27,033 bases of DNA, from NCBI GenBank assembly GCA_018066165.1, contig JAGHRX010000076.1, positions 1-27,033 of the forward strand, given 5' to 3'. A program made the translations under genes and the position numbers. This document shows, piece after piece, positions 15,383 through 22,861 of this stretch. Numbering within the stretch: position 1 is the stretch's first letter; each line of letters opens with the position of its first letter. Under the pieces are notes generated by a model. That model ran no database searches and was not told the DNA's origin. It was given only the letters and a program-made list of their open reading frames with translations. The DNA is from UBA1723 sp018066165. GTDB taxonomy: Bacteria; Bacteroidota; Bacteroidia; Bacteroidales; Paludibacteraceae.

Positions 15383-16270
15383 ATGGAAGACAACAAAAAG
15401 GTAGACACCAGCGAACTTTTAAAGAAAGTCCGCAAGATAGAGATAAAGACGCGAGGACTCTCCAACAACATTTTTGCTGGAGAGTACCACACTGCGTTCA
15501 AGGGTCGTGGTATGCAGTTCGCTGAAGTGCGCGAATACCAGCCTGGCGACGACGTGAGAAGCATCGACTGGAATGTCACCGCACGCTATTCAAAGCCATT
15601 TATCAAAGTGTTTGAAGAGGAACGAGAAATGACTCTGATGCTCCTCGTCGACGTTTCCGGTAGTGACGACTTCGGTACTGCCACTCAGACGAAGAGAGAG
15701 TATCTGACAGAGGTGGCCGCAACAATCGCCTTCTCTGCCGCTACCAACAACGATAAGATCGGCGTCATCTTCTTCTCTGACAAAATCGAAAAGTATATTC
15801 CGCCACAGAAGGGAAAGAAACATATCCTCTACATAATCAGAGAGTTGCTAAGTTTCGAGCCTACAAGTAGGAAGACAAATATCGATTTTGCGCTCAAATA
15901 CTTCACCAACATGGTAAAGAAGCGTTGTTCGGCATTCCTGATTTCCGACTTTATCGACGACACCGACTATTCAGACTCACTGCTTATCGCAAGCAAAAAG
16001 CACGATTTGGCAGCATTGCAGATCTATGATCCAAGAGAGAAAGAGTTGCCAGATGCTGGACTAATAAAAATGAAGGATGCCGAGACCGACGAGGACATGT
16101 GGGTCGACACATCAAACAAAGCTACGCGAAGAGTGTACGAACAGTATGTCAGAGAGAAAGACGAAATGCTCGCACAACGTTTTGCAAAGAGCGGTGTGGA
16201 TTATATCTCAATTGCAACGACTGACGATTATGTCAAGTCGCTAATGAAGCTATTCAAGCAGAGAGCATAA
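15383..16270 (+). CDS. DUF58 domain protein (VWA-like)
   Basis: This is a cytoplasmic protein of 295 residues in the DUF58 family, the standard partner of MoxR. The DUF58 hallmark is FAEVREYQPGDDVRSIDWNV, followed by the arm KPFIKVFEEEREMTLMLLVD. A metal-ion-dependent adhesion-site-like DVSGS follows near residue 90, and TAFKGRGMQF precedes the hallmark. I chose the ATG at 15383 (MEDNKKVDTSELL) over the TTG and GTG codons just upstream, because it gives the usual start and comes after A/T-rich leader sequence. No membrane helix is seen. Its place between moxR and the batA-E genes suggests that it links the ATPase to the membrane Bat complex. This is known context for the family; the molecular task is not established. 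Confidence 0.92.
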   Translation: MEDNKKVDTSELLKKVRKIEIKTRGLSNNIFAGEYHTAFKGRGMQFAEVREYQPGDDVRSIDWNVTARYSKPFIKVFEEEREMTLMLLVDVSGSDDFGTATQTKREYLTEVAATIAFSAATNNDKIGVIFFSDKIEKYIPPQKGKKHILYIIRELLSFEPTSRKTNIDFALKYFTNMVKKRCSAFLISDFIDDTDYSDSLLIASKKHDLAALQIYDPREKELPDAGLIKMKDAETDEDMWVDTSNKATRRVYEQYVREKDEMLAQRFAKSGVDYISIATTDDYVKSLMKLFKQRA

Positions 16271-16283
16271 AACATTGTAATTC

Positions 16284-17309
16284 ATGAAATTTCATAGTAT
16301 AGCCACAGTATTTTTCTTATGTGGTAGCCTTGCAGCAAACGCAGCGAGCCTTACTGCAAAGATGGATTCAGCCCATATCGGAATTGGCCGTCAGACAGCC
16401 GTTCACTTGACACTGACCCAACCAAAGGATCAGGACTTCGAGTTGCAGGTGGAAAAAGACTCTACCGGCAAAGTCGACGTGGTAAAGTTGAGGCAGGCCG
16501 ACACTACAGACTTGGGAGGCTCACTTGAAATCAAGCAGGATGTGATCATAACATCGTTTGATTCAGGCAGTTGCATCATTCCTCCATTCAAATATGTCAA
16601 CATAAGAAGTGGAGAGACTGTATCTACCAACGCTATGGCATTGGAGGTTAACAACGACATTGAAGTCAAACTTGATGAAGCCGGACAGCCAGACTCAACA
16701 AGCGTCAGAGATATCAAAGAGATCATGACACTTGGTTTTGACTGGGCTAAATTCTTCACTATCCTTCTTATCGTATTGCTTGTTGCAATCCTTGGATTCT
16801 TGGCATGGAAATATCTATTGCCATACATTCAGAAAAAGAGAAAAGCTAAACAAGAAGGTATCATTATCCCAGACAAGCCAGAGGTCGTATTGCCAATCGA
16901 TGTGATTGCCATAAACAAGCTCGACGAGATCAAAGCTAAACGCATCTGGAAAGACTCAAACCGTGTCAAGGAATATTATACCGACGTTACTGATACGTTG
17001 AGAGAGTATTTCTGCAGCAGATTCAATATCAATGCCATGGAGATGACATCTGACGAGATTCTTGACGAGTTGAAGTACAATACAGAGGCCATGCCAATCA
17101 TTCCTGAGTTGAAGAGCATCTTGAACAAAGCCGATATGGCGAAGTTTGCCAAGGCTACTCCGACAGATGAAGATTGCGAGACAAGTCTTGCCAACGCATA
17201 CCTTATCGTAAGCAGAACAAAACCTGTAGAGACAGAGGCAACGCAAGGGAAAAAAGCAAAGAAAGAAAAGAGTTCGTCTCTTGAAATCAGCAATTCAAAT
17301 AACATTTAG
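16284..17309 (+). CDS. BatD-like single-pass membrane protein of the Bat cluster
   Basis: This is a 341-residue envelope protein with a Sec signal peptide (MKFHSIATVFFLCGSLAANA). It has a periplasmic beta-rich domain to about residue 150, one membrane helix (FFTILLIVLLVAILGFLAWKY) and a cytoplasmic C-terminus with a Lys-rich end. The cytoplasmic part lines up by eye with the tail of BatD. Shared landmarks are VKEYYTDVTDTLREYF against LKSFYDETIKAITGFV, RFNI against KFNI, DEILDEL against EDILKE, and NKADMAKFAKATP against DTCQFARFAPAAV. It therefore seems to be a shorter BatD relative. This gene commonly sits between the DUF58 gene and batA in Bacteroidales and often carries only a hypothetical label. 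It starts 13 bases after the DUF58 stop. Confidence 0.8.
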   Translation: MKFHSIATVFFLCGSLAANAASLTAKMDSAHIGIGRQTAVHLTLTQPKDQDFELQVEKDSTGKVDVVKLRQADTTDLGGSLEIKQDVIITSFDSGSCIIPPFKYVNIRSGETVSTNAMALEVNNDIEVKLDEAGQPDSTSVRDIKEIMTLGFDWAKFFTILLIVLLVAILGFLAWKYLLPYIQKKRKAKQEGIIIPDKPEVVLPIDVIAINKLDEIKAKRIWKDSNRVKEYYTDVTDTLREYFCSRFNINAMEMTSDEILDELKYNTEAMPIIPELKSILNKADMAKFAKATPTDEDCETSLANAYLIVSRTKPVETEATQGKKAKKEKSSSLEISNSNNI

Positions 17310-17320
17310 TACAAAGACTT

Positions 17321-18310
17321 ATGTTTACATTTGAATCACCACAATATTTATATTTGGCCGCGCTTATCATACCGTTAACGGCATGGTTTGTATGGCGTCG
17401 AAACAAACAGACTGCAAACCTGCAGGTTTCGACAATCAGTCCATTCAAGCAAGCGCCAAAAAGTTTGAGATACTACATTCTCCACCTTCCATTCATACTA
17501 AGAATGATTGCATTGGCGTTGCTATGCGTCATCTTGGCACGCCCACAGAGCAATGAGACGTGGTCGGACCAGAACGTGGAGGGTATCGATATCATGATGT
17601 CACTCGATATCTCAGGATCTATGTTGGCTGAGGATTTGAAGCCAAACCGACTTGAGGCAGCGAAGAGCATCAGTGCTGAGTTCGTCAACAGCCGTCCTAA
17701 CGACAACATCGGACTTGTTGTATTCTCAGGAGAGAGCTTCACACAATGTCCGTTGACAACAGACAAGGCAGCTTTGTCGCAGCTTTTCAGCGTGATCAAC
17801 GAGCAGATGATCCAGGCCAACGGTACTGCAATAGGACTTGGTTTGGCATCGGCAGTAAACAGATTGAAGGACAGTCAGGCGAAGTCGAAAGTCATCATCC
17901 TTCTTACCGACGGTTCGAACAACACAGGTGAGATTGATCCAACAATGGCGAGTGAGCTTGCCAAATCGTTCGGAATCCGCGTCTACACAATTGGAGTCGG
18001 AACCAAAGGTATGGCTCCCTACCCTTTCCAGACAGCGTTCGGAGTCCAGCGTCAGATGGTACCAGTTGACATCGATGAGGGCACACTTAAATCAATCTCT
18101 GCCAACACAGATGGAAAGTATTTCCGTGCGACAGACAACAAGTCTTTGAAGGCCATCTACGAGGAGATCGACCAGCTTGAAAAGACAAAGATCAGTGTGC
18201 AAGAATACAGCAAAAAGAACGAGGAGTATCTGCCATTCGCACTAGCTTTGATTGGTGTTTTGCTTCTTGAATTTTTAGTGCGCTATTTGGTAGTGCGTCA
18301 CAACCCTTAA
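17321..18310 (+). CDS. batA: BatA, membrane-anchored VWA-domain protein
   Basis: BatA is a 329-residue inner-membrane protein with a von Willebrand factor A domain. Two N-terminal helices (YLYLAALIIPLTAWFVW and FILRMIALALLCVILARP) precede the VWA domain. Its metal site reads DISGSM (DxSxS, about residue 96), with the distal LLTDGSNNTGEIDP near 196. A C-terminal helix, LPFALALIGVLLLEFLVRYL, closes it. This is the usual BatA/BatB architecture with the VWA domain held between membrane segments. It is 42% or so longer than the bare VWA domain because of these anchors. It starts 11 bases after the BatD-like gene and batB follows at 27 bases. In B. fragilis the bat genes were linked to aerotolerance, and the mechanism is still unclear. 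Confidence 0.93.
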   Translation: MFTFESPQYLYLAALIIPLTAWFVWRRNKQTANLQVSTISPFKQAPKSLRYYILHLPFILRMIALALLCVILARPQSNETWSDQNVEGIDIMMSLDISGSMLAEDLKPNRLEAAKSISAEFVNSRPNDNIGLVVFSGESFTQCPLTTDKAALSQLFSVINEQMIQANGTAIGLGLASAVNRLKDSQAKSKVIILLTDGSNNTGEIDPTMASELAKSFGIRVYTIGVGTKGMAPYPFQTAFGVQRQMVPVDIDEGTLKSISANTDGKYFRATDNKSLKAIYEEIDQLEKTKISVQEYSKKNEEYLPFALALIGVLLLEFLVRYLVVRHNP

Positions 18311-18337
18311 TAGCCACAACCCAAAAGGAAAAAGAGT

Positions 18338-19351
18338 ATGTTTAGATTTGCAAATTCAGAATATCTATATCTGCTTTTCGCGCTGATACCGATGGCCGCT
18401 ATTTTCGGTTATGCGATGTACCGCAGAAGCAGTAATCTGAAGAAATTCGGAAACTATCAGATTCTAAAGCAATTCATGCCAGGCTACACCACTTGGAGAT
18501 ACTATGCCAAGTGTGTGCTGTTCATGATTGCACTTGCTGGAGCCATCTTCGTTGCAGCCCGTCCACAATTCGGATCCAAGCTTGAGATGGTGAAGAGAAA
18601 AGGAGTCGAGGTAATGATTGCGATGGACGTGTCAAATTCCATGCTTTGTGAGGACATCAAGCCAAGCCGTCTGCAGAAATCAAAGCAGATGATATATAAG
18701 TTTGTCGACGGAATGGAAAACGACAAACTCGGACTTATCGTCTTTGCCGGTCAGGCCTTCACACAGCTACCGATGACAAGCGACTACTCCGCAGCCAAGA
18801 TGTACGCATCTAATATCAGCACTGGAGTCATCCCAACTCAAGGTACTGCGATTGGAGCAGCAATCAAGATGGCAGTCAATGGTTTCAGCAGCAAGACAAA
18901 CGTAGGAAAGGCCATCATCATCATCACAGATGGAGAAAACCACGAAGACGACGCTGTGGAGCAAGCCAAAGCCGCATACGAAAGCGGAATCCAGGTTCAC
19001 GTAATCGGTATTGGTAAACCAGAGGGTGCCCCTATCCCAGACGGACACGGAAGCTTCAGAAAAGATATCGACGGACAGACAGTCATCACAAAGCTTAACG
19101 AGCAGATGGCAGCTGAGATCGCCGCAGCAGGAGGAGGTATGTACGTCAGAGCCGACAACACAAACAACGCGTTGAAATACATTCAGTCGGAGCTTGACAA
19201 ATCAGCCAAAGGCGACGTCGAAAGCAAAGTCTACACCGATTTCGACGAGCAGTTCCAGACAATCGCGTGGATCGTGTTTGCGATTCTTATTCTTGAAATC
19301 TTCATCAGAGAGAAAAAGAACAAGTTCCTTTCAAAAATCAAACTATTTTAA
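18338..19351 (+). CDS. batB: BatB, membrane-anchored VWA-domain protein
   Basis: BatB is a paralogue of BatA with the same plan in 337 residues. The N-terminus FANSEYLYLLFALIPMAAIF and a second helix CVLFMIALAGAIFVAARPQF lead to a VWA domain with DVSNSM as metal site and IIIITDGENHEDDA as distal loop. A C-terminal helix (AWIVFAILILEIFI) precedes a basic end. The second MIDAS glycine of BatA is an asparagine here (DVSNS), which still satisfies DxSxS. BatA and BatB probably descend from a tandem duplication. An extra insertion, GAPIPDGHGSFRKDIDGQTV, replaces the AFGVQRQMVPVD loop of BatA. The gene lies between batA and batC with short spacing on the same transcript. Confidence 0.93.
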   Translation: MFRFANSEYLYLLFALIPMAAIFGYAMYRRSSNLKKFGNYQILKQFMPGYTTWRYYAKCVLFMIALAGAIFVAARPQFGSKLEMVKRKGVEVMIAMDVSNSMLCEDIKPSRLQKSKQMIYKFVDGMENDKLGLIVFAGQAFTQLPMTSDYSAAKMYASNISTGVIPTQGTAIGAAIKMAVNGFSSKTNVGKAIIIITDGENHEDDAVEQAKAAYESGIQVHVIGIGKPEGAPIPDGHGSFRKDIDGQTVITKLNEQMAAEIAAAGGGMYVRADNTNNALKYIQSELDKSAKGDVESKVYTDFDEQFQTIAWIVFAILILEIFIREKKNKFLSKIKLF

Positions 19352-19373
19352 GACAGTCTAATTAATATCGACC

Positions 19374-20084
19374 ATGAACAAGACTATGATAAATAAATTG
19401 TTAGCGTCTACAATAGTTACACTTTTCAGTTTGCCAACATTCGCGTCGAACCCAGAGGATGAATTTATCCGCAAAGGAAACGAGAAATACGAAGCAAAAG
19501 ATTTCAAAGGTGCTGAAGACCAATATAGAAAAGCGTTGGACAAGAATGGCGCGTCAAAAATCGCCAACTACAACATGGGTAACACCTATTACCGTAGAAA
19601 CGAATATGAGTCTGCGCTTGAGAACTACAAGATGTCGATAAACGACAAGAACACGAACGAAGAGAACGCTGCTATCATGCACAACATAGGCAACACTTAC
19701 CTTCAGAACAAAAAATACGAAGAGAGTATTGACGCCTATAAGAAAAGTTTGAAGCTGAACCCAAACGACGAGGATACTCGCTACAACCTTGCTTATGCAA
19801 AGAAGATGTTGCAACAACGACAGCAACAGCGGCAGAACCAGCAAAATCAGCATCAACAACAGCAACAGCAGCAAAACCAAGACCAGGAGCCTCCTAAAGA
19901 TGGCAAAGAACAAGAGAATCACGACCAGCGTGATGACGCCAGAGAAGGAGAACACCACATGGATCAGAACACTGCCCGTCAGCTACTTGAAGCCTTAGAA
20001 AGAGACGAAAAGGACAAGCAGGACGAGAGAATGAAGATGCAGATGCAAAATGCAAAAAAGAAAAGAATAGAGAAAGACTGGTAA
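19374..20084 (+). CDS. batC: BatC, exported TPR protein with glutamine-rich tail
   Basis: BatC is a 236-residue tetratricopeptide-repeat protein with an N-terminal signal peptide (MINKLLASTIVTLFSLPTFA region), so it is expected in the periplasm. About three TPR units run from residue 30 to 135: DEFIRKGNEKYEAKDFKGAE, KIANYNMGNTYYRRNEYESA and IMHNIGNTYLQNKKYEESID. A glutamine-rich stretch (about 143-178, QQRQQQRQNQQNQHQQQQQQ) follows, encoded by mixed CAA/CAG codons. A strongly charged, Lys/Arg/Met-rich C-terminus ends the protein. A second in-frame ATG at residue 5 could also be the start. It follows batB by 22 bases. TPRs suggest a scaffold for the VWA proteins (inference); the Q-rich tail is typical of BatC in kind, though its length probably varies between strains. 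Confidence 0.9.
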   Translation: MNKTMINKLLASTIVTLFSLPTFASNPEDEFIRKGNEKYEAKDFKGAEDQYRKALDKNGASKIANYNMGNTYYRRNEYESALENYKMSINDKNTNEENAAIMHNIGNTYLQNKKYEESIDAYKKSLKLNPNDEDTRYNLAYAKKMLQQRQQQRQNQQNQHQQQQQQQNQDQEPPKDGKEQENHDQRDDAREGEHHMDQNTARQLLEALERDEKDKQDERMKMQMQNAKKKRIEKDW

Positions 20085-20112
20085 GCAACCTATGAAATAC
20101 CAGAATTTTGAT

Positions 20113-20120
20113 TATTTTTG
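20113..20120 (+). promoter_or_regulatory. Possible internal -7 promoter element ahead of batD
   Basis: TATTTTTG matches TAnnTTTG in the 87-base batC-batD gap, the longest gap inside the Bat cluster. It is identical to the element before dapA. Transcription from it would begin close to the start of the hairpin at 20124. No good -33 element is visible, so it is tentative. Confidence 0.45.
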
Positions 20121-20123
20121 CAT

Positions 20124-20149
20124 GTAAGACGCACAGACGTGCGTCTTAC
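20124..20149 (+). promoter_or_regulatory. Perfect 11-bp hairpin in the batC-batD gap
   Basis: GTAAGACGCAC (20124-20134) and GTGCGTCTTAC (20139-20149) pair perfectly around the loop AGAC. No T-tract follows, so it is not a standard terminator. It may be a 5' stabilising stem-loop for a batD transcript, a processing site, or a protein-binding palindrome. The batD ATG lies 22 bases beyond it. Confidence 0.65.
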
Positions 20150-20171
20150 GCATATTTATAATAAAAGGAAG

Positions 20172-22016
20172 ATGAAAAAAATATTAGCCATACTACTGAC
20201 TTTAACATTTTGTATATCGTCAGTCTTTGCAGCAGGTGATGTTTCGTTTGTAGCTAAAGCTGACAACGTTGTAGCTGTAGGACAGAAGTTTAATTTGACG
20301 TTTACGCTTAACAATGCTCAGTCAGACAACGTTCAGCTACCTCTTGAATCGTTGTCCGACTTTACAATTTTGTATGGACCACAGCAGTCTACCAGCCAGA
20401 GTTTCCAGAGCATCAACGGTCAGGTGACAAGAACAAGTTCAACTACGTACACATACGTATTGACACCTAACAAAGAAGGTTCATTCACCATTTCATCAGC
20501 CAAAGCAACTGTCGGAGACAAGATCATCCGTTCCAATGCGTTGGTTATCAAGGTAATCAAAGGAGAAGAGAATGTAAACCAAGGAGCTAAAGGTTCCCAG
20601 GTTCAGAATTCAAGCAATAGCACAACAATCAGCGACAATGATTTGTTCATCCGTACTGAGGTGTCGAAGACAAAGATGTACGAGCAAGAGCAGTTTATTG
20701 CCACAACAAAAGTGTACTACCGAGTTCCTCTACGTGGTTTTGACGACTACAAATTGCCAGAATACAAAGGATTTATCTCTCAGGACATCGAGGTGCCAGA
20801 AGCACAGCGTCAGAGCAAAGAGAACGTAAATGGCAAGGTATACAACACATATATTCTAAAGCAGTGTGTGTTGATTCCACAGAAGAGTGGCAATCAGGAG
20901 TTGGAGAAAGGAAACGTCACAGCTGTTGTGCAGGTACGTGTACAAGGTGGCGGTGGCGGATTCTTCGGCGACATGTTCACTTCTGTAAGAGAACTAAAAA
21001 AGAATTTAACTATTCCATCAGTTAAGATCAATGTACAGGAGTTGCCAAAAAATGGAAAGCCTGCTGATTTCAGTGGAGCTGTTGGTTCATTCACAATGAA
21101 CACATCAATCACTCCAGAGGATGGATACAAGACAAATGACGCAATCAACATCAAGGTTAAGATCAACGGTAGCGGAAACTTAAAGTACGCCAAGAATCCA
21201 GAGATCAAGTTCCCTACTGACTTCGAACTATACGATCCTAAGATCACATCAAAGATCAAGGCATCAGACGCGGGACTCAACGGATCAAAGGAGATTGAGT
21301 ATCTTGCTATCGCACGTTACCCTGGCGAGTATGTGATTCCGTCGGCAGAATTCAGCTACTTTGACACAAAGAGCAAGTCATATAAGACGCTAAAGACTCC
21401 AGAGTACAAGATCAACGTGGAGAAGGGAGCAGAGACAGCAGACAACCAGACTGTCGTTTCCAGCTTCTCAAATAAGGAGAGCATCAAGTATATCGGAACA
21501 AACGATATCCGCTTCATCAACACAAAGGATTTGAACACAACTCCAAAAGACGACTACTTGTTCGGTTCTATGGCATTCTACCTATGGTTCATCATTCCAT
21601 TGGTATTGTTTATCATCGCCTACTTCTTCCTAAGAAAATTGGCAGAGGAGAACAGCAACGTCGCATTGATGAAGAAGAAGAAAGCCAACAAGCAGGCATT
21701 GAAGAGATTGGCTACAGCAAAATCATTCTTGGATAAAGAGGATTTGAAGTCGTTCTATGACGAGACAATCAAAGCAATCACAGGTTTCGTAGGCGACAAG
21801 TTCAATATTCCATTGGCACAGCAAAACAAAGATGCTATGGAAGATATCTTAAAGGAGAAAGGATTGAAGGAAGAGACAATCAACAGTTTCTCTAAGATTC
21901 TTGACACTTGCCAGTTTGCGCGTTTCGCTCCGGCTGCAGTCAAAGAGTCGCCAAAAGAGATTTATGAGAACGCAATCGCTTTAATCAATAGCATTGAAGA
22001 GGAGGTAAAGAAATGA
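20172..22016 (+). CDS. batD: BatD, oxygen-tolerance membrane protein
   Basis: BatD is a 614-residue envelope protein with a signal peptide (MKKILAILLTLTFCISSVFA). It has a large periplasmic part of Ig-like beta domains (VSFVAKADNVVAVGQKFNLT onward), a glycine-rich loop (VQGGGGGFFGDMFTSVRE) and further beta domains up to about 450. One membrane helix (FYLWFIIPLVLFIIAYFFL) at about 466-488 leads to a helical cytoplasmic tail. I chose the ATG at 20172, which directly precedes the signal peptide. The open frame reaches back to 20118, but that stretch runs through the hairpin and starts with TTG. The tail resembles that of the protein encoded at 16284-17309. The stop overlaps batE in ATGA, giving coupled translation. 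Confidence 0.93.
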   Translation: MKKILAILLTLTFCISSVFAAGDVSFVAKADNVVAVGQKFNLTFTLNNAQSDNVQLPLESLSDFTILYGPQQSTSQSFQSINGQVTRTSSTTYTYVLTPNKEGSFTISSAKATVGDKIIRSNALVIKVIKGEENVNQGAKGSQVQNSSNSTTISDNDLFIRTEVSKTKMYEQEQFIATTKVYYRVPLRGFDDYKLPEYKGFISQDIEVPEAQRQSKENVNGKVYNTYILKQCVLIPQKSGNQELEKGNVTAVVQVRVQGGGGGFFGDMFTSVRELKKNLTIPSVKINVQELPKNGKPADFSGAVGSFTMNTSITPEDGYKTNDAINIKVKINGSGNLKYAKNPEIKFPTDFELYDPKITSKIKASDAGLNGSKEIEYLAIARYPGEYVIPSAEFSYFDTKSKSYKTLKTPEYKINVEKGAETADNQTVVSSFSNKESIKYIGTNDIRFINTKDLNTTPKDDYLFGSMAFYLWFIIPLVLFIIAYFFLRKLAEENSNVALMKKKKANKQALKRLATAKSFLDKEDLKSFYDETIKAITGFVGDKFNIPLAQQNKDAMEDILKEKGLKEETINSFSKILDTCQFARFAPAAVKESPKEIYENAIALINSIEEEVKK

Positions 22017-22774
22017 AGACAATGAAAAAAATAGTTCTATCCATCATATTGTCGCTATCTGTATTCAGTGCATGGGCAGCGGCAGACAGCAGAATCATAA
22101 ATGGAAACGCAGCCTACTCCAACAACAAATTTGAAGAGGCTATTTCCCAATATGAAGATTTATTGAAGACGCAAGAGAGTGCAGCTCTTTACTATAATTT
22201 AGGCAACGCCTATTACAAGACAGGCAAAATTGCTCCTGCAATCCTAAATTACGAGAGAGCCATTCTTTTGGATCCGAACGACGCCGATATCAAGAGCAAT
22301 CTTGAGTTAGCTAAGCTTCAGACAGTAGACAAGGACGAGTCGGTAGTAGACAAGCTTGCTATCTCTGAGTGGACACGTAGTTTTGTTGATCTATACAGTT
22401 CAAACGCATGGGCAAGAATGTCTATCATCTTCTTCCTGCTAACATTGGTGGGAGCATCACTCTACCTTTACGTCAAAGTGATGGCACTACGCAAGATCGG
22501 ATTCATCGGAGCAATCCTAACATTCTTAATCTGCATCGTCAGCTTCTTCTGTGCAAAGAGCGCTAAAGAGAAGATTACAGCTCACGAATACGCTATCATT
22601 TTCACTCCATCAGTGACAGCCAAGAGTTCACCAAAGGACAATGCCACTGACGCATTGGTACTTCACGAAGGAACAAAAGTGATGGTCAAGAGACAGGAGA
22701 AAGAGTGGTATGAGATCGAGACAAGCGGCGGACACCGTGCTTGGATCAAAACTAGCGACGCAGAAAAGATTTAA
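22013..22774 (+). CDS. batE: BatE, TPR and SH3-like membrane protein
   Basis: BatE closes the Bat cluster. The 253 residues comprise a signal peptide (MKKIVLSIILSLSVFSAWAA) and two TPR units (IINGNAAYSNNKFEEAISQY and AALYYNLGNAYYKTGKIAPA, then LLDPNDADIKSNLELAK). Two membrane helices follow (MSIIFFLLTLVGASLYLYV and IGFIGAILTFLICIVSFFC). The C-terminal bacterial SH3-like domain runs from ITAHEYAIIFTPSVTAKSSP to WYEIETSGGHRAWIKTSD. The arrangement puts both the TPRs and the SH3-like domain on the periplasmic side. The first ATG (22013) forms an ATGA overlap with batD; a second ATG three codons later (22022) directly precedes the signal peptide and could be used instead. SH3-like domains often bind peptidoglycan or peptides, which suggests an envelope contact (inference). 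Confidence 0.9.
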   Translation: MKTMKKIVLSIILSLSVFSAWAAADSRIINGNAAYSNNKFEEAISQYEDLLKTQESAALYYNLGNAYYKTGKIAPAILNYERAILLDPNDADIKSNLELAKLQTVDKDESVVDKLAISEWTRSFVDLYSSNAWARMSIIFFLLTLVGASLYLYVKVMALRKIGFIGAILTFLICIVSFFCAKSAKEKITAHEYAIIFTPSVTAKSSPKDNATDALVLHEGTKVMVKRQEKEWYEIETSGGHRAWIKTSDAEKI

Positions 22775-22791
22775 TAAATGCTAAATGATAT

Positions 22792-22844
22792 ATGCGGAAT
22801 GCTAAATGAGAAATGACAATAATTTCGCATTTAGCATTCCGCAT
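22792..22844 (+). repeat. Long perfect inverted repeat (AATGCTAAATG type) between batE and pepT
   Basis: ATGCGGAATGCTAAATG (22792-22808) pairs perfectly over 17 bp with CATTTAGCATTCCGCAT (22828-22844). An inner 5-bp stem (GAAAT/ATTTC) and a 7-base loop top it after a single mismatch. A related half-copy, AAATGCTAAATGATA, lies just upstream (22776-22790). No T-tract follows. It could end the bat transcript as an unusual hairpin or be a small mobile or expanding palindrome; no terminal repeats or target duplication are seen. Confidence 0.85.
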
Positions 22845-22861
22845 TTCTAATTACAGAAACT

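Noticed and set aside
20118..20171. Longer BatD N-terminus from TTG at 20118
   Set aside because: The extra residues run through the hairpin and put non-hydrophobic sequence before a perfectly normal signal peptide that starts at 20172.
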